A stretch of 64,000 nt of DNA from Misgurnus anguillicaudatus (GCF_027580225.2 NC_073361.2:20407001-20471000); one strand, 5' to 3'. Positions 29,569-58,864 are shown, counted from the first letter of the stretch. The notes: generated from the letters alone by a model not told the origin. Translations and numbers: made by a program.

Positions 29569-32500
29569 ATGCCAGAGATAGTACAAAATCAGAAAAATAA
29601 CCCCAAATCTCCACGGTACGGAAACTGATTTATTATATTATAATATGTATATATACTAATAAAATAAGAAATGTATTCTTGTTTGGGCTACATATGTATG
29701 TTTAAAGCTCTTAAGTCATTTAGTGTTACTGTTAATAATTTTTCTGTGAAATATCAGGCGGAAGAAAAACAAGGAGATTCATAATGCAGGTGAGAAAATA
29801 TTACAGTACAAGTATTTTAATGGTTCTTTAATGGTTTCAAATGGTTAAAATGGTTAAAAAAAAAAAATTCTACTTTTATTCACCAGTGGAAAGACACCGT
29901 AAAGAAAAAATCAATGCTGGCATTAATCGGATCGGAGAACTTTTGCCATGTTCTCAGGCCTTGAAACAGAGTAAAAATGCTAATGTAACAGGTAAAAAAT
30001 AAAGGTGCACTCTGTAGATTTTAGCGACATCTAGCGGTGTGGTTGCAAATAGCAACAAACGGCTTAAGGCCGCGGTAAACATTTTTCTGTGTCCGGCTCG
30101 CGTCAGCGCAGCTTTCATATAGGGCTGGGTATCGATTCAGATGTTCCAGATCGATTCGATTTCGATTCACAAGCTATCGGTTCGATTTCGATTCTCGATT
30201 CAGTTTTCGCTTCCGGTTCTCAGGTCGGTTTTTATACTCGATTATTGATTCAACTCAATGAATATAGATTTAATACAAATATTATATTCATAAAAAAAGA
30301 ACAGTGTCTGATACCCGTGTTCGACATGTAGGCAATACAATTGATTTCTTATTCAAATTATTTTTCAACTCGCGTGTTTCCCATGGCAACGAGGCGGAAC
30401 CGTTCTTCCGCGCCGCACTAAACCCCTCATTTGGCGCTTGACACCTCTACCGCGGCTGGTCTGAACGCAGCATTAGTCTACTGCTTACCCCTCCCTTACA
30501 AAGCACATAGAGATGCTACGGTAGCCACCACAGGACAAACATGTCGTCTGGGACAAAGTAGTGACGCTCTGTACGGTTCTTTATGTAAGATCTTATACAC
30601 CGCTTAAAACATAGTTATGTATATTATATTGCATAAAGTTTACACATTGCACCTTTAAGCATAGAGTGATGTTTTAATATTCCTTCCTATAGACTTCTCA
30701 ATGGATATCTTGCTTCTTGTTGTAGAGTAAAAATATGATTTTGGCTGAGGCTTTTCGCTACATCACTGAGCTGAAGCAACAGAATGATGAAATGCTTCTT
30801 AATGGAGGAGATGAAGTCCAAGGTGAGCCATGATCTCAATACAGTGGCTGTTTTTATAAGTGACTGTTTATAAGAATATGTATTTAATTAGTGTGTGAAC
30901 TTTTGTGCAGTATCCATTTTGAATTTTGTTTATTGCCTTTGCAGCTGAGGAGATAAAGCGCTTGCAGAGACAGGTGGAGGACCTGCGCAAAGAAAGTGCT
31001 CATTATATTGAGCTCCTAAAAGCTAATGGCATCAATTTCCTGGATGATCCCACTATACACTGGAAAGGGAAGCAGCGTTGTGCAAAAGTAGCCAAAGTAA
31101 CTCCAACTCACTTGACAAAGGGAATAATTTTGTACTCCAATGGTAACGGTTCCTGTCCTACAAGCAAAGCTACTATTCCAACAAATCCAGCTTCTCACCT
31201 CGATAAACAACCAACAAATGTTGTAACAGTCCAACCGTCATGCGATATGGTATTGGGCACGAGCCAACCTTTTGGTATTACAGATGGAACACCTGTAAAC
31301 AAAGTTGTAGTCTCCTCTGCTTCTGCACACCTACCGGTAGCAACTCTTATTCCTGCTGTGTCTAAGCCATGTCTTACAGTTTTGGAACAATATTCTCCCC
31401 TCGCTCCACCTACTCCAAAATTAACCCCATCTATGAATTATGTTACTGTTCAAGGTTTATGTTCCCAGCCTGCTGTTACCACCCCACTCCCTCCTCAACT
31501 TCAACCAGATAACCCAACTAGTCTCACTCCTGCTACCAGTCCAGCCATGCCTCTCAGAATTCAGCCTATGCTTAGCCTAACTTCACTGCCTCAAGTTGTG
31601 ATCAATAACCCAGTGGTTCCTGTTGCTGTTGGTGCCACCACTGTACATTCTCAAGTCCAAACTGTAAGCCCTATATTACCAACAAGCTCTACCCTTCTCA
31701 GAACCAGTGCAACTAGCAGCACCCAGACTACATGGACTACACTACAACTTGCAGGAAATACAGTGCAACCTGTTTCTCAGGCATTGGTCACAGATGGAGC
31801 CAGCATTTCACATAATTCTCAACAATCATCTGTGTGTTCATTGGGGACAAAATACATTGAGGAGTCTAATACTCTACAGTTGCAACCGCAGATTCCTATG
31901 CAGCTGCAGGCCCCAACACCAAAACACATTCCTCTTCAGGCATCTGGTCCAAGACCACCTCAGATATATTCAGCAGTTGTGCCACAACCTCAGACTGGGG
32001 TAGTTCAACAGTCTTCAATTTTGTCAGCACCAACCATTGTGTCCCAGGCTTTAGTGCTTCAACAGCCAACCGTTGAACTGCAGCCAGCACAGTTGACTCA
32101 TCCACAGTCAGCTGTTCGAGCTCAACCTGCACTATTACCAAAACCTCAGCCCAACTCAAACCCTGCCATACAACCTAAACCTCCGGTTCAGCCTCCTATG
32201 CCATCTCAGCCTCATTCCCAACCTACAGTAGTGTCCCATGCCCCGTCTGCCATTGTGCCTCAGCTGCATCTCAGTGTGGTGCCTCAGGCTCAGCCAATCA
32301 TTAATCCACCAACACAGCCTGCCTTTGTGCCTCAACCTCAAGCTGCCACACTGCCAGTATTGCAGACAATGCAGGTATTGCAGGTGAATTCTGATGAAAC
32401 ACCAGTTGCTGTGACCTCCTCTTCGCAAAATAACTCGCATGTTGTAATTTTGCAACAGGGAAGTTCATGTCCAACATCACAGGTTCTCAGAGAGGATATC

Positions 32501-35500
32501 ACTAGTCAGACACCCTGCCAGCACATTGTCATAATTCAGGCACCTACTTTGACACCTACACCACAGAGTCATCCAACTGCCATTGTGTCAACTGCGTCTC
32601 AAAATTTAGCCAGTCAGGTGACCACTTCGAATACTACATGTACAATCAGCATGCAGGGAGCTGGGACAAAGCAGTTGGTAAACATTCTTCCACGGCCTTC
32701 AACGCAATTGCAATCACAAGCACCTCAGACTATCACTGTGAATGGACAGGTTTATGTTTTGCAACCAGCGAAGTCACTGGAAAAGGGGAACTCTCAGTCT
32801 AGTCAAAGTGTGACTCAAATCCTTCAACCTGCCTGTGAAGAACCCAACTCTAATGTTGCGATGAAATGCTTGGGTGCTTTAACCAGTCTTAGTCAGAGCA
32901 TTGCTAAGGTTTCAAGTCAAAGCAATTTACAAATATACACCATCACACCACCCTCATACACTACTGTGCAACCTTCTCTTCCAGTGTGTGGTTCAGATGT
33001 CAGCACATGTAGTGAAACGAGTTTTCCCCCCTCTGTTCCTGTACCATCAAATGCTGCTGGCGGAACAGTTAAAATCCTGCCAAAGAATGGCAGTGTAACC
33101 TCTAAAAATCAAACCAAACAAAACAAAATCAGGAAAACCAGATTAGTTAAACGAAAAGAATCTAAACCTGGACAAAATGTGCGTAGAGTTGCTATGAAAA
33201 ATAAAGCACTTGTTTCAAATACTACTTTGTCCACTAGAGCAACTGCTGTTAATTCATCAAATTCTTTAAAGAAAGATTCACTTTGTCAGGAAATTAACCC
33301 TTCAAATGCACCTACTCCAATCAGTGTTAGTTTAGCAAGCAGTAGTTCTGAAAGCATTAGTGTCAGTAACGCATGTGAAAAATTAAAAGAGAGTTCTGTC
33401 TCGCCTTCAGGGAATGGGTCTATGACTGCAACAAAATCTATAGACATTGTCCCCCTGCATAACAGTGTAACGGTTAGCAGTGTTAGTTTACCAAGTTCTA
33501 CTCAAGGTAGTGTAGTTATTTCTACAAATTCTGACAGCTTCAGTAAAAAGATACTTACTTCAGATAGTGGTTCAAATCCTAATTGTTCAGGTGTTAGTAT
33601 TTCTTTCTCTTCACAATGTAGCACTGTGGATGTGGTTACAGCATCACTTGCTACATCAAAAGTTAATGTTAACTCCTCAGCCAGTGTGCCATTTTGTAGA
33701 GAAACTGCCAGTAAGAATAAAGAGATTGCCAGCAATGTTTGCACCAGTAATGAAGGCAGATCGTCAAATTCAGGGCCCAGTTTAGCAGAAAAATCCACTC
33801 CACTAACCACTGTTAGCTCTACCCAAACAAATTCAATAGTTAAATCTGTTAATTCAGGACTTAATCAGCCCCCAGTATCAGGTGATATGTCCACACCCAG
33901 TAGACAGTTGCATATAACTACTGATTTAGCAAGCCGACCAGTGGTTTCCATCATGCCAAGTCAGAGCATTTCACAAACTCAAGCGAAGTTTGCTAGGAGG
34001 AAAGATGTGACTGACTCTCCTCCAGTTCAGACAACATCTAGTATGCCTTCAACGTCTGGTTCAAACTCCTCTTTGTCATCTCAACCCATTCATGCTTCAA
34101 CATCTGGGATTTCAGATCCATTCAAGTCTCCAAAAAAGACACCTACAATGAATATATCAATGACATCAACTAACCATGGAACTTCAGACTTCAAGTTGAC
34201 AGAATCAAATGTGAACACACACTCTAGCAAAGATGGACAATCCAGTGGTGTCACAGAGAAGATTGTGACTGAAGTAGGTGCCTTTGCTCAAAAAGAGATT
34301 GCTGTACATTCACAACAGGAATGTTCATTAGAAAACGATTCCTATGAGCCTTCTCTGGGAACCAGTAGACAGAATGATTCACCTATGGCAGGAGGTTCAG
34401 GGGGCAGAGGGTTTTCTGTTGCATCATTGCTCCCAGCGGGTCACAACAATAGTGCCTCATCAAGTACCTTTGGTTCATTCTCTTTTACGTCTGAGCAGGC
34501 AGAAATATTAGCAATGGCTGCAAGGGCCATTTTTGAACAAGAGAGCCCAGGCAAGAGGGCCGCTGGTTGTAGTGTTGATAATTCAGCAAATACTGCTGCT
34601 ACAGAGTGGGACCTTCCACCAAAAATGCAGCCAACCCCTTCTACTAAGGAGAACATGAATGATCAACAGGTTAAAATGACAAGGCAGCCTGATTTACCCA
34701 TGTCAAAAGCTTCATCTCAGGTCTCTGGACGAGGCCCACCAGTTGAGCCTTTGGTCAGTGGCACCTCTGGCATCAGACATTCACAGAGCATAGCTTACTC
34801 GCAGTCTCAACCTAGTGCTGTCACTAGCCTTAATGTTAACAACCTCATAAGACCAAGCTCCAGCCAGCCTTATCCAGGATCTCCTAATCTTGCACAGCAG
34901 GTCTCTGTTCCATCATCAGGGGTTGCTACCGTTATGGTTCCTCAGTCTTCCTCTCAAGTTCCCCCAACCTGTTCTGGCCCATCACAACCTAATGAATATG
35001 CAACTTTGAAGAATACTCTGATGCGAAATCATGTTGGTGTAGGAATGGTTGAGCGTCATCAAAAGGACATGTCAAAAAGGTCTGCCCAAGATGATCTTAT
35101 GCTTCCAAGTAAGCGTTCAAAGCCATGCCCAGCAGCAAATGTTTCAAGAGTAGATATTAAAGCTACAGATAATGTCCAAATGATGGTTAGTCAGATGCCC
35201 TCAAGTACTTCTGCAATTATGACAAGAAATCACTCTGATGGTGTTGGGCCTTTGTTTTCCGGAAATACTTTCATGAGCAGTGTTCTTCGGCCTATTGAGG
35301 GACACTGCTCTACTCAGGTGCCAGCACATGAACACACTCAGCCAAGTGTGGTGCATTTACAACAAGGCCATGCACAACATAACACTTCACAGTCTGGACA
35401 GAATGTGGGTGGAAACCCCTATCTCAAACATCAACAACAGCAAGACCAAAGGCACCTTTATCAGCTACAGCATCACCTGACACAACCAGAATCTCAGATC

Positions 35501-37714
35501 CATAGTATTCATCAAAGAACCCTGCTTCAAGAACAGCATGTACATAAAAAGAGAGGAGTGGTGCGTGGTGGGCAGACAGGACCCACTGTTAATTTGCAAA
35601 AGCAACACCATTTGGAAAAGAGTGGCATGCAGCAGCAACATCAACAACAACAGCCTCCCCAGCAACACCAACAACAGCATCAGCAGCAACAGTCCCAGCA
35701 GCACCATCAACAGCAGCAGCAGTCACAGCAACAAAAAGCACAACAGATTCAGCAACAGTCACACCAACAACAGCAGTTGCCACCACAGAATTCACATTCA
35801 CGTCATCAGCATCTTCAACAACAAATTCAGCAGCAACACTTTGGGGCTAGACAGGACAAAAATTGTGAGGCACAACAGGCAGGTCAAAGGGCACATCAAA
35901 ATAATCGTTTAGGTCAGCCAGAGCGTACACCTGGTCAGGATCATGGAGCTTTGCAAAGACTAATGGTTTCTCGTTCAATGGAGCAGCAGTTGACCTCCCA
36001 GGCAAGCAATTCTGTTTCTCGCTCCTCAGATCTTGTTTGCACTCCTTCACGTCAGGAGCGTCATCGTCTCTCTAGTTATTCAGCAGAGGCTCTTATAGGG
36101 AAAGCTCCTGCTACTGGTGAGCAACGTATGGGGGTGCATTTGCAAGCACCCAGAAACAATGCACAGGACCAGTCAGACTTACGAGTCTATGTAGATTCAT
36201 CACGTGGTAAAGGAAATATTGCTCATAATTCTCAGAGTAGGCTACCCCCTGACCATGCCAATACCACAGATGCACAGCGAATACCAGAGTGTGGACCTTT
36301 TAAGGCTCTGGTTAGTGGACATCAGCTAAGTAACTTTGAAGTGCAAGTGTCCCGAAGTGGTGACATGTCCACCAGCAAATCTGTTCCCCAAATCCAGAGA
36401 GGTCCTCAGTCACAAGCAGGATTCAGAATGAGTACTGGACCCACAGGAGACGGGCGTGCACGTGGGACATATTCAGGTCCACATCCTACTGCTCAAGGTT
36501 TGCACATTGGAGCAGGATTGACAAGAGATCAAGAAGTATGTCATCAAAGCTTTATGCAAAGTCTTTTGGCACCACATATTCCTGAGCAAAATGGGCACCA
36601 AAGGACAGCACAGGGTTGTACCTCAGGGAGTATAGAATACAACTGTGTGACTTCTGCCGGAGAGCTTCAAACTAAATCTTCTAGTCCCAATTTACACCCT
36701 ACACAGAAAGCTGCTCCCATACGTCTAGGAGACAATAACAAAGGCCACCTTTCTCAAGTGAGCGGAAATTTGCATGGTCCACCTATTAGAGCAGGTCCAC
36801 TCCATCCCCCTACACCACATAGCAGTTCAGACACAGGACACACTCAAGGCTCAGCCAGGTCACTCTCAGCTGTTAGCCAGCGTCCCCACCACATTGGACC
36901 AGATCCACAAAACATAAAAATCCGTCCAGGAGATAGACCTCGGACAGGCAATTTGAGACCTGAAAATCCCTTTGAACCAGAAAGCTCCCTCCCTCTTCCA
37001 TCGGGTGGAGGAGTGCTCATTGGCCGTACACAAACAGGAAGTGAGGCTAGACGAAGTAGCATTGTGCGTTTTATGGCAGATGGTGCACCAGTCAGCAGTG
37101 AAAACAATTTGGTGTCTGAGCAACATCTCACCCAGAATTTTGGCTTTTCTTTCATTGATGGAGGAATGAACCCACCACCTCCCATTAATGCCAATGCATC
37201 TTTCATCCCACCAGTCACACAGCCCAGTGCCTCTCGCACACCAGCCCTCCTTCCTGTGGAACCCCAAAACACTCTGCCTTCGTTTTATCCCTCATATTCC
37301 CCTGCTCATCCAAGCCTTCCAAGTGAGATTCCTTTACAGTATTTCCCCAATCAGATGTTTACCAGTCCAAGCACTGACAAGACTGCCAGTGCACCTCTGA
37401 ACAATCGCTTCGGTTCTATTCTTTCTCCCCCCAGACCTGTAGGGTTTGCACAGGCTAGCTTCCCTCTTCTCACAGAAATAACACCTATGCCAATTGCAAA
37501 CTCATCAGGTATCACACCTCATTTGTCTAACTTCAACTTGACCTCTTTGTTTCCTGAAATTGCCACAGCAATGCCTCCAGATGGCTCCTCTATGCCCATG
37601 TCCCCATTGTTGTCCCTTGCAAACACTACTTCATCAGACTCAAATAAACAGTCTAATCGCCCAGCCCACAACATCAGTCATATTTTGGGACATGATGGGA
37701 CCTCTGCTGTTTAA
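29569..37714 (+). CDS. usf3: Upstream transcription factor family member 3 (bHLH, very large)
   Basis: Coding exons 29569-29615, 29758-29789, 29887-29984, 30726-30822 and 30945-37714 sum to 7044 bases, 2347 residues. Human USF3 (KIAA2018) has about 2245. A basic helix-loop-helix lies at residues 16-80 (KKNKEIHNAVERHRKEKINA, then ILAEAFRYITELKQQ) followed by a leucine-rich coiled coil (RLQRQVEDLRKESAHYIELL). The rest is low-complexity Ser/Thr/Pro/Gln, with a Gln-rich tract at about 1654-1710 (nt 35632-35790) and a highly conserved end (NFGFSFIDGGMNPPPP, LPSFYPSYSPAHPSL, NRPAHNISHILGHD). It is a nuclear DNA-binding factor of the E-box class; human USF3 has been linked to epithelial-mesenchymal state and thyroid cancer. 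Start at 29569 matches the human start; in-frame ATGs exist upstream in exon 1. The 29984 donor is uncertain. Confidence 0.95.
30002..30657. mobile_element. TIR element, AAAGGTGCAATGTGTAA family, in usf3 intron
   Basis: The left end AAAGGTGCACTCTGTAGATT and right end GTTTACACATTGCACCTTTAA are imperfect inverted repeats. The interior shares GCGGT...GGTTGCAA and GATGCTACGGTAGCCACCA with the copy at 56045-57332. A second fragment starting GGGCTGGGTATCGATTCAG (30121) is inserted within it. It fills most of the intron 29985-30725. Confidence 0.75.
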
Positions 37715-38245
37715 GGCTGTACCATTTAAAAAAAACACTTACCGAGTCATTTTAAAGACTTTTTAATTGCTCATGAGCAATTAAAGTGTAAATCGTTCTC
37801 AGTTCCTATGTCAGGATCGCTGTAGAAATACTTGGACAAAAATCTAAATCTGTCTATTGGCTGTTGGTCTATTTACTTTGTTTAGGTTTTCTTACTGATA
37901 CTGTCATGCTTTTGCATAATGTATAACTTGTTCCATGTTATTTTTTTAAGAACAGCCGTCTTTATTTAAAAGAAAATGACTAACTTTTATTATGTAGCGA
38001 CAAAAGTGAATGGGTATTAAATGCCACAGCAAAAACGATTATAACTTTGCATTTAATGCTAATGTAGATATTTTTTATCCGTTTTGTAAAGTATGTTATT
38101 TCGCCAATGTAAAAAAAATATTTTTCCTTTTATCTCTTTAACTTTATCTTATCATTCCAGGAAAAAATCCACTTATTTATATAAAGCTTGCATTGTCTGT
38201 AGATACTTGTAAAAAAATGAAAAATTAAAGTTTCTATCTAATAAT
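37715..38245 (+). other. usf3: usf3 3' untranslated region
   Basis: About 0.5 kb of AT-rich sequence from the stop codon to an ATTAAA signal at 38224-38229 within GAAAAATTAAAGTTTC. No other feature seen. Confidence 0.6.
38224..38229 (+). promoter_or_regulatory. usf3: usf3 poly(A) signal (variant ATTAAA)
   Basis: ATTAAA, the second commonest signal, followed by a T/GT-rich stretch (CTCTGGGTTTGGACTC). It is the best candidate before the convergent boc end. Confidence 0.45.
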
Positions 38246-39095
38246 TGATAACTCTGGGTTTGGACTCTCAGTGTGGTTGAATGTCATAAAGGGCATGCTT
38301 GTGTATTTTCAGATATCTGATTCTGTTTTAGCATGGTAAATCCACCAGATGTCAGTACATTTCAGATACTATTTTTTTTTATTAAGCTTTTTTAATGAGA
38401 GTGTTTCTCAAACTGGGGCCTGTGGGTCCCTGGGTTGTCCTGAGGTCGTGCCAGGGGGGGCCTGTTTAATTACAAAAAATACATTAATTTATCATATATT
38501 CTGTGTAATTAAACCTCAGAAAAATAAGGCTATCCAACAGCTCTACATTATATAATTTAACATGTTTTGTTTAATTCAAATTTTAAGTTTTGGAATGTTT
38601 TATGTCATACATTTTCTTCGAGAGGCATAAAGGGATGCAACGTGCACACGTTGGCTGCATGCTGAAAAAGTTTGAGAACCCCTGTTCAAAGCAATGGCTG
38701 TGTTCACTTTAATGTGTTCAAAGTCAAAAATAGATTTTGGTAAGATTTGTAATTATTATATATTTTTCATCATAGCTTTGGGTCTTGCATTTGATTTTTT
38801 AAGAATTTGCACCATATTTTATTTATATCAGGTTATTTTTATGCAGAGTCAGCAGTGACTTGTGTAGGGCTCTAACATTTTTTTTTGTGTTGTTTTGTAT
38901 GTTTACAGGCATTTTAAAATTCATGTGTAGTGCTATAATAGACAAGATCAAATATAATTTCAGCAATTAAATGTTGCACTCCAGTTATTCCCAGAAATAC
39001 ATTACTTTGATTTTACTAGTACAATTGTTTACATTTACACCAGTCACATAATTATTATTAACTACACAACATAAAGGACTAGAATGACAACAGGA
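38246..39095. other. Convergent spacer between usf3 and boc
   Basis: About 0.85 kb between the two 3' ends. It contains a decayed hAT-like element at 38397-38684. The remainder is AT-rich with no exon. Confidence 0.6.
38397..38684. mobile_element. Decayed hAT-like element
   Basis: The left end GAGTGTTTCTCAAACTGGGG and right end AAAAAGTTTGAGAACCCCTG are diverged inverted copies of the CAGGGGTTCTCAAACTTTT end common in vertebrate hAT elements. The interior has GGTCGTGCCAGGGGGGG. No coding capacity. Confidence 0.6.
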
Positions 39096-39113
39096 AATAT
39101 GATTTTCTTTAGC

Positions 39114-39119
39114 TTTATT
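39114..39119 (-). promoter_or_regulatory. boc: boc poly(A) signal
   Basis: Minus-strand AATAAA in TGTAAATAAAGC. It ends a 3' untranslated region of about 1.0 kb (39100-40144) and lies about 0.85 kb from the convergent usf3 end. Confidence 0.55.
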
Positions 39120-40144
39120 TACAAGCAATAGTGCTCAATCCATGTAACCAAAGAGCTACACTTCTAGAATATGTTGGAGATTGTTCTGTTCCTTCATGTT
39201 TTATGTTTATTACAATGGGAAAATAATACTGATGCAGGTGACTTGCAGGTCTCCAACAGTAAAATCTATCAGAGATATAACTATACAAGTTTGACTACAA
39301 CCCAGTTTACAACATAAAAATCGGGATATTGTAGGCGTGCCCATTAAAACAATCTTTCAAATACTGAAAAAATAAATACCTACAATATATGGTCTCTTTC
39401 TCAGTCAATATTACTACAAACAGAATGCATATACTTTGCATATATTCCTTATTTGTTGTTAATGATGAACATATATAATTCTTAGTAATATATACAAAGC
39501 TATAAAAACACAATCACTCATAATGGCTTACTTAAAATTGAGGAAACCCCTGTAAAAAGTTACAATCAAACATTTCTGAAATGGCGTATTCTTGTATGTA
39601 ACCTTACAGTAGCATTTATAAAATCATAAAACATATGTGGGTATACTGTGCATAAAATACCTATGCATAAAGGTATAAGGCGTGTACACATTCTACAAAT
39701 ACTTTTGATGCAAAGTGTTTTTAAACAGTTATCTGTCCAGAATCTCTGCGCATTACAATGTAATGATTGGTGTGTTATGCTCTTAAAGCGTTACATTTTC
39801 CACTAGCTGTACTTCCAACATCAACACAATCTTGTCAGTGGGAAATCTGAAACTTATTACAGTGATACTGTATGTTCAACAGATAAAACGAAATTGCCTC
39901 AATGTGTCCAGTTGTTCCTATCTCACATGAGGATCATTTTTATAGCATGCTTATGAAAATGTTCATCAATGTCTAGTTGATGACCGACAAACACACCAAA
40001 CACGTGTTACATCTGAAATAAAAACCTATATATACACACAGTAAAAAAAACTATACTATGTACAAAAAACATAAATATATAAATATATCCTCTGTTATAC
40101 AAAAATAAATATTTTCTCTGTTTTTCTTTATTTTTTTGAGCATT

Positions 40145-55895
<15,751 letters not shown>

Positions 55896-56044
55896 TTTCC
55901 ATACACTACCCCTTAAGAAAGATGGAAACATGAAAGAATAAAGTTATTATCCAAAAAATGGCTAGAATAACATTAAATAAAGCACAATTTTATTCCAAAT
56001 ATTCTAATTATTAAACAAAAGCTTATATACGAATGACTTATACA

Positions 56045-57332
56045 TTTAAAGGTGCAGTGTATAATTTTTAGAAGGATCTCTTGACAGAAATGCAAAATAA
56101 TAAACAAAATTATATTTTCAGGGGTGTATAATGAACCATTATGTTTTATTACCCGAGAATGAGACGTTTTTATCTACATACACTTTATGCGGAAGTCGCC
56201 ATTTTGTGGCGCCATGTTTCTACAGAAGCCCTTAACGGACAAAGTTTTTTGCTAAGTTGTCTCCGACTATGACATGTTTTTCTGGTGGCGGCTACCGTAG
56301 CTTCTCTATGCGTTTCAAAAGTGAGGGGTGAGCAGTGGACTGAGCCGTTGGTTGCAATTCGCAATCTTACCACTAAACAACCGCTAAAATGTACGGGTGA
56401 TTCTCACGAAACCATTGAAACACCACGGCACTAATGATTTTAGCTTTAAAATGTGTAATATAGTAACATTAAAAAGCATCAGAATTAACACAATACTGTG
56501 TTCTACCTTGCACAATGTGTGATTTCAACATAAGAATTTATAATTGTAAATTTTATCTTATTTTCTGCTGAAATTCTCATTACCGCAATGTGTCCGGCTG
56601 TGTTTGAACATGCGTTATGTTGTAATTTAATCAAATAAACACAAAAATATTAAGAAAAAAAATAAATGGATGTTTTGCTAGACTACTTTAGATGACAGAA
56701 AAAATATTTACTGAATATTCATGTATAATACTAATGAAGAAAAATTAGGAAAATGATGTGTCCATGCCTGATGTTCTCATCCTCCGCAACACTTTTTGAG
56801 AACAGTTTAAGCACACATACAGAATTTTAATAAAGTTTGATATTGAGTGACCAAGCACATGGACCAGTTACTTCAAGATGGCTACCAGGTAAGATCATTT
56901 TTTACAGTTAGTTTTGAAATATTGTCTTGTCAGAATGCTTACACGACATTTTGATTATCATTACCGCAACAGATGCTTATTAAATGTTAATTTAATTAAT
57001 AGAAGCATAATACTTTGATTTTAAACGCATGTGCAGAATCTCCAAATTATGTTCTTTCAGGTTTGTCATGTCATTTTGAAAATATGTCAGTGTTGATGTT
57101 TTCTGACTGTTGCGGTAATGAGATTTTTTAGGACTAATTTTTTTAATTATGTTACAAAAAGTGTTAGATGATAAGTAAAAGTTTTTAAATTAATGTTCCC
57201 ATTTACTCCAGACTTTGTTTTTCAATGTCTGGTGGGAAAAAAAGTAAATTTAAGCAATTTTTACATTTTCATGCTTGACATTTTTAAAACCAAGTTTTCG
57301 TGAGAATCACCCGTACACACTGCACCTTTAAA
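56045..57332. mobile_element. TIR element, AAAGGTGCAGTGTATAA family, host of a nested element
   Basis: The ends TTTAAAGGTGCAGTGTATAA and ACACACTGCACCTTTAAA are inverted. The outer body (56045-56393) carries AGAAACATGGCGCCACAAAA on the reverse strand. It is related to the usf3-intron copy 30002-30657. Confidence 0.8.
56394..57313. mobile_element. Nested TIR element, GGGTGATTCTCACGAAA family
   Basis: The ends GGGTGATTCTCACGAAACC and TTTTCGTGAGAATCACCC are perfect over 16 bases and flanked on both sides by GTAC, consistent with a 4-bp target duplication. It has the internal repeats CATTACCGCAATGTGTCC and AAGATGGCTACCAGGTAA. Sister of 17035-17846. Confidence 0.85.
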
Positions 57333-57891
57333 TCATGTACTAACAATCTACTAAAGATCCTATTCTGAGCACAGGCCACAGATTTGATGTTGCCAGCCCA
57401 CAGTAAACGAAATGCAAAAACTGCCTGCATTCAGTGTGCAACATCTGAAACAACCATTCCTTACAGAGCCTGCTAAGTGCATCACCTAAAGCAAACTGAA
57501 ACACATCCGTTTGCACCCACATCCATCAAACCCGTGATGAAGCGGGTGCCCGGATAGAAACCCAAGAAATCTTTCAGCCAGGTGTAACTGATACAGGCAC
57601 GGGTTCAAAAGGGAAAAAGTCCCCACACAAAAAACAATGGGGTGGGGGAGTGATATCATTTGTGTTTTCTGGAAATATTGAGTGCAATGCGATCTTTACA
57701 GAGACATTAACAGAAAGAGAGAGAGCGAGAGAGAGAGTTATGGTTAGTGTATTAACAGTTAATGCAGGAAAGGGAACATTTCTCTCTCCCTCGGCTCGCA
57801 CTGCCAAGTTTCCCGAATTCTTTCCTGTCAGGTTAAACTAACAACTTCCCGTCAGGAGGAGGAGGGTGGTCCATTGCTCCCAGACTGCAAA

Positions 57892-57935
57892 TCTCTCTCT
57901 CTCTCTCTCATACACACACACACACACACACACAC
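57892..57935. repeat. CT then CA dinucleotide repeat
   Basis: (CT)9-10 followed after CATA by (CA)n; a likely polymorphic microsatellite. Confidence 0.9.
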
Positions 57936-58864
57936 AAAAACACACTCCCATCATTTGTACGTAATGATTAATGAAGCCTCACAGAAAGATTGGGACATGG
58001 GAGGGAACGCAGCACAGAACTCCAGAAAATGTTAAAAAACGACTCTGCGAAAATAAATGAAGTCTACATCTTGGGATTTGGACTTGTTTTTCTGGAGTTG
58101 GTAGGTACATAGCCATTAGCTATTAGCCAAACTCTGCTGACGGAATAAGAATGTGTGCCATTTACTGATTTTGGGGTTGGCCCTAAATAAATGTTTTTCC
58201 GTTCCAACAGCAGAAATAAACAAGTCGTGCTGTTCGTATGAAGCTGTGGAGAGATGTTATTTAGTCTGGACTGGGTAGAGAATGTTGGTAATGAAGTCAT
58301 CTTTTCTAATTACAGTGTGCTAAAACAATGATCGATTTCTCCGTTTAGTACAAACATGGTATATTTGTTTCTCGTCCGTGGAGTACAAACACCATGACGT
58401 TAATTCCAGGCACTCTGGGGTAGATAATAACACAAAAAGCGAACCAAATACATCTACGACGACTTGATTCTAACTAACAACAATACGGAGACGGTTACAC
58501 AACACTGTTATTAACTAAAAACTGGAAACTTTTTTAATAGTTTTGGCTATTCATTTACACAACACTGGGGTTGTGGGGGCTTGAAAATGCAAGTTAACGT
58601 CTCAATGTCACGAATTCATGAAAATCTTGCTTGCATGTGTACGCATAGTGTTCAGACATCGTGTGACAGCGCCAACAACCAGCCTGGCATGCACACTACA
58701 ACATTTTTAGTTGTTTTCGCAGAGGATCAATTTTAAAAAAAGTTGATAAAGGTCAACCTTATTCTGAAGTTATGTTTTTAACCATATTTATAACTCAGAT
58801 TTCAATATTTGGTGGTTTAAATACCTATGCAAAGTCTTTAAAGCATTTTTTATTATCTGTCACA

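Noticed and set aside
35465..37272. ORFs of 70-142 codons opposite or out of frame with usf3
   Set aside because: They are shadows of the long usf3 exon, caused by its low-complexity Gln/Ser/Pro coding.
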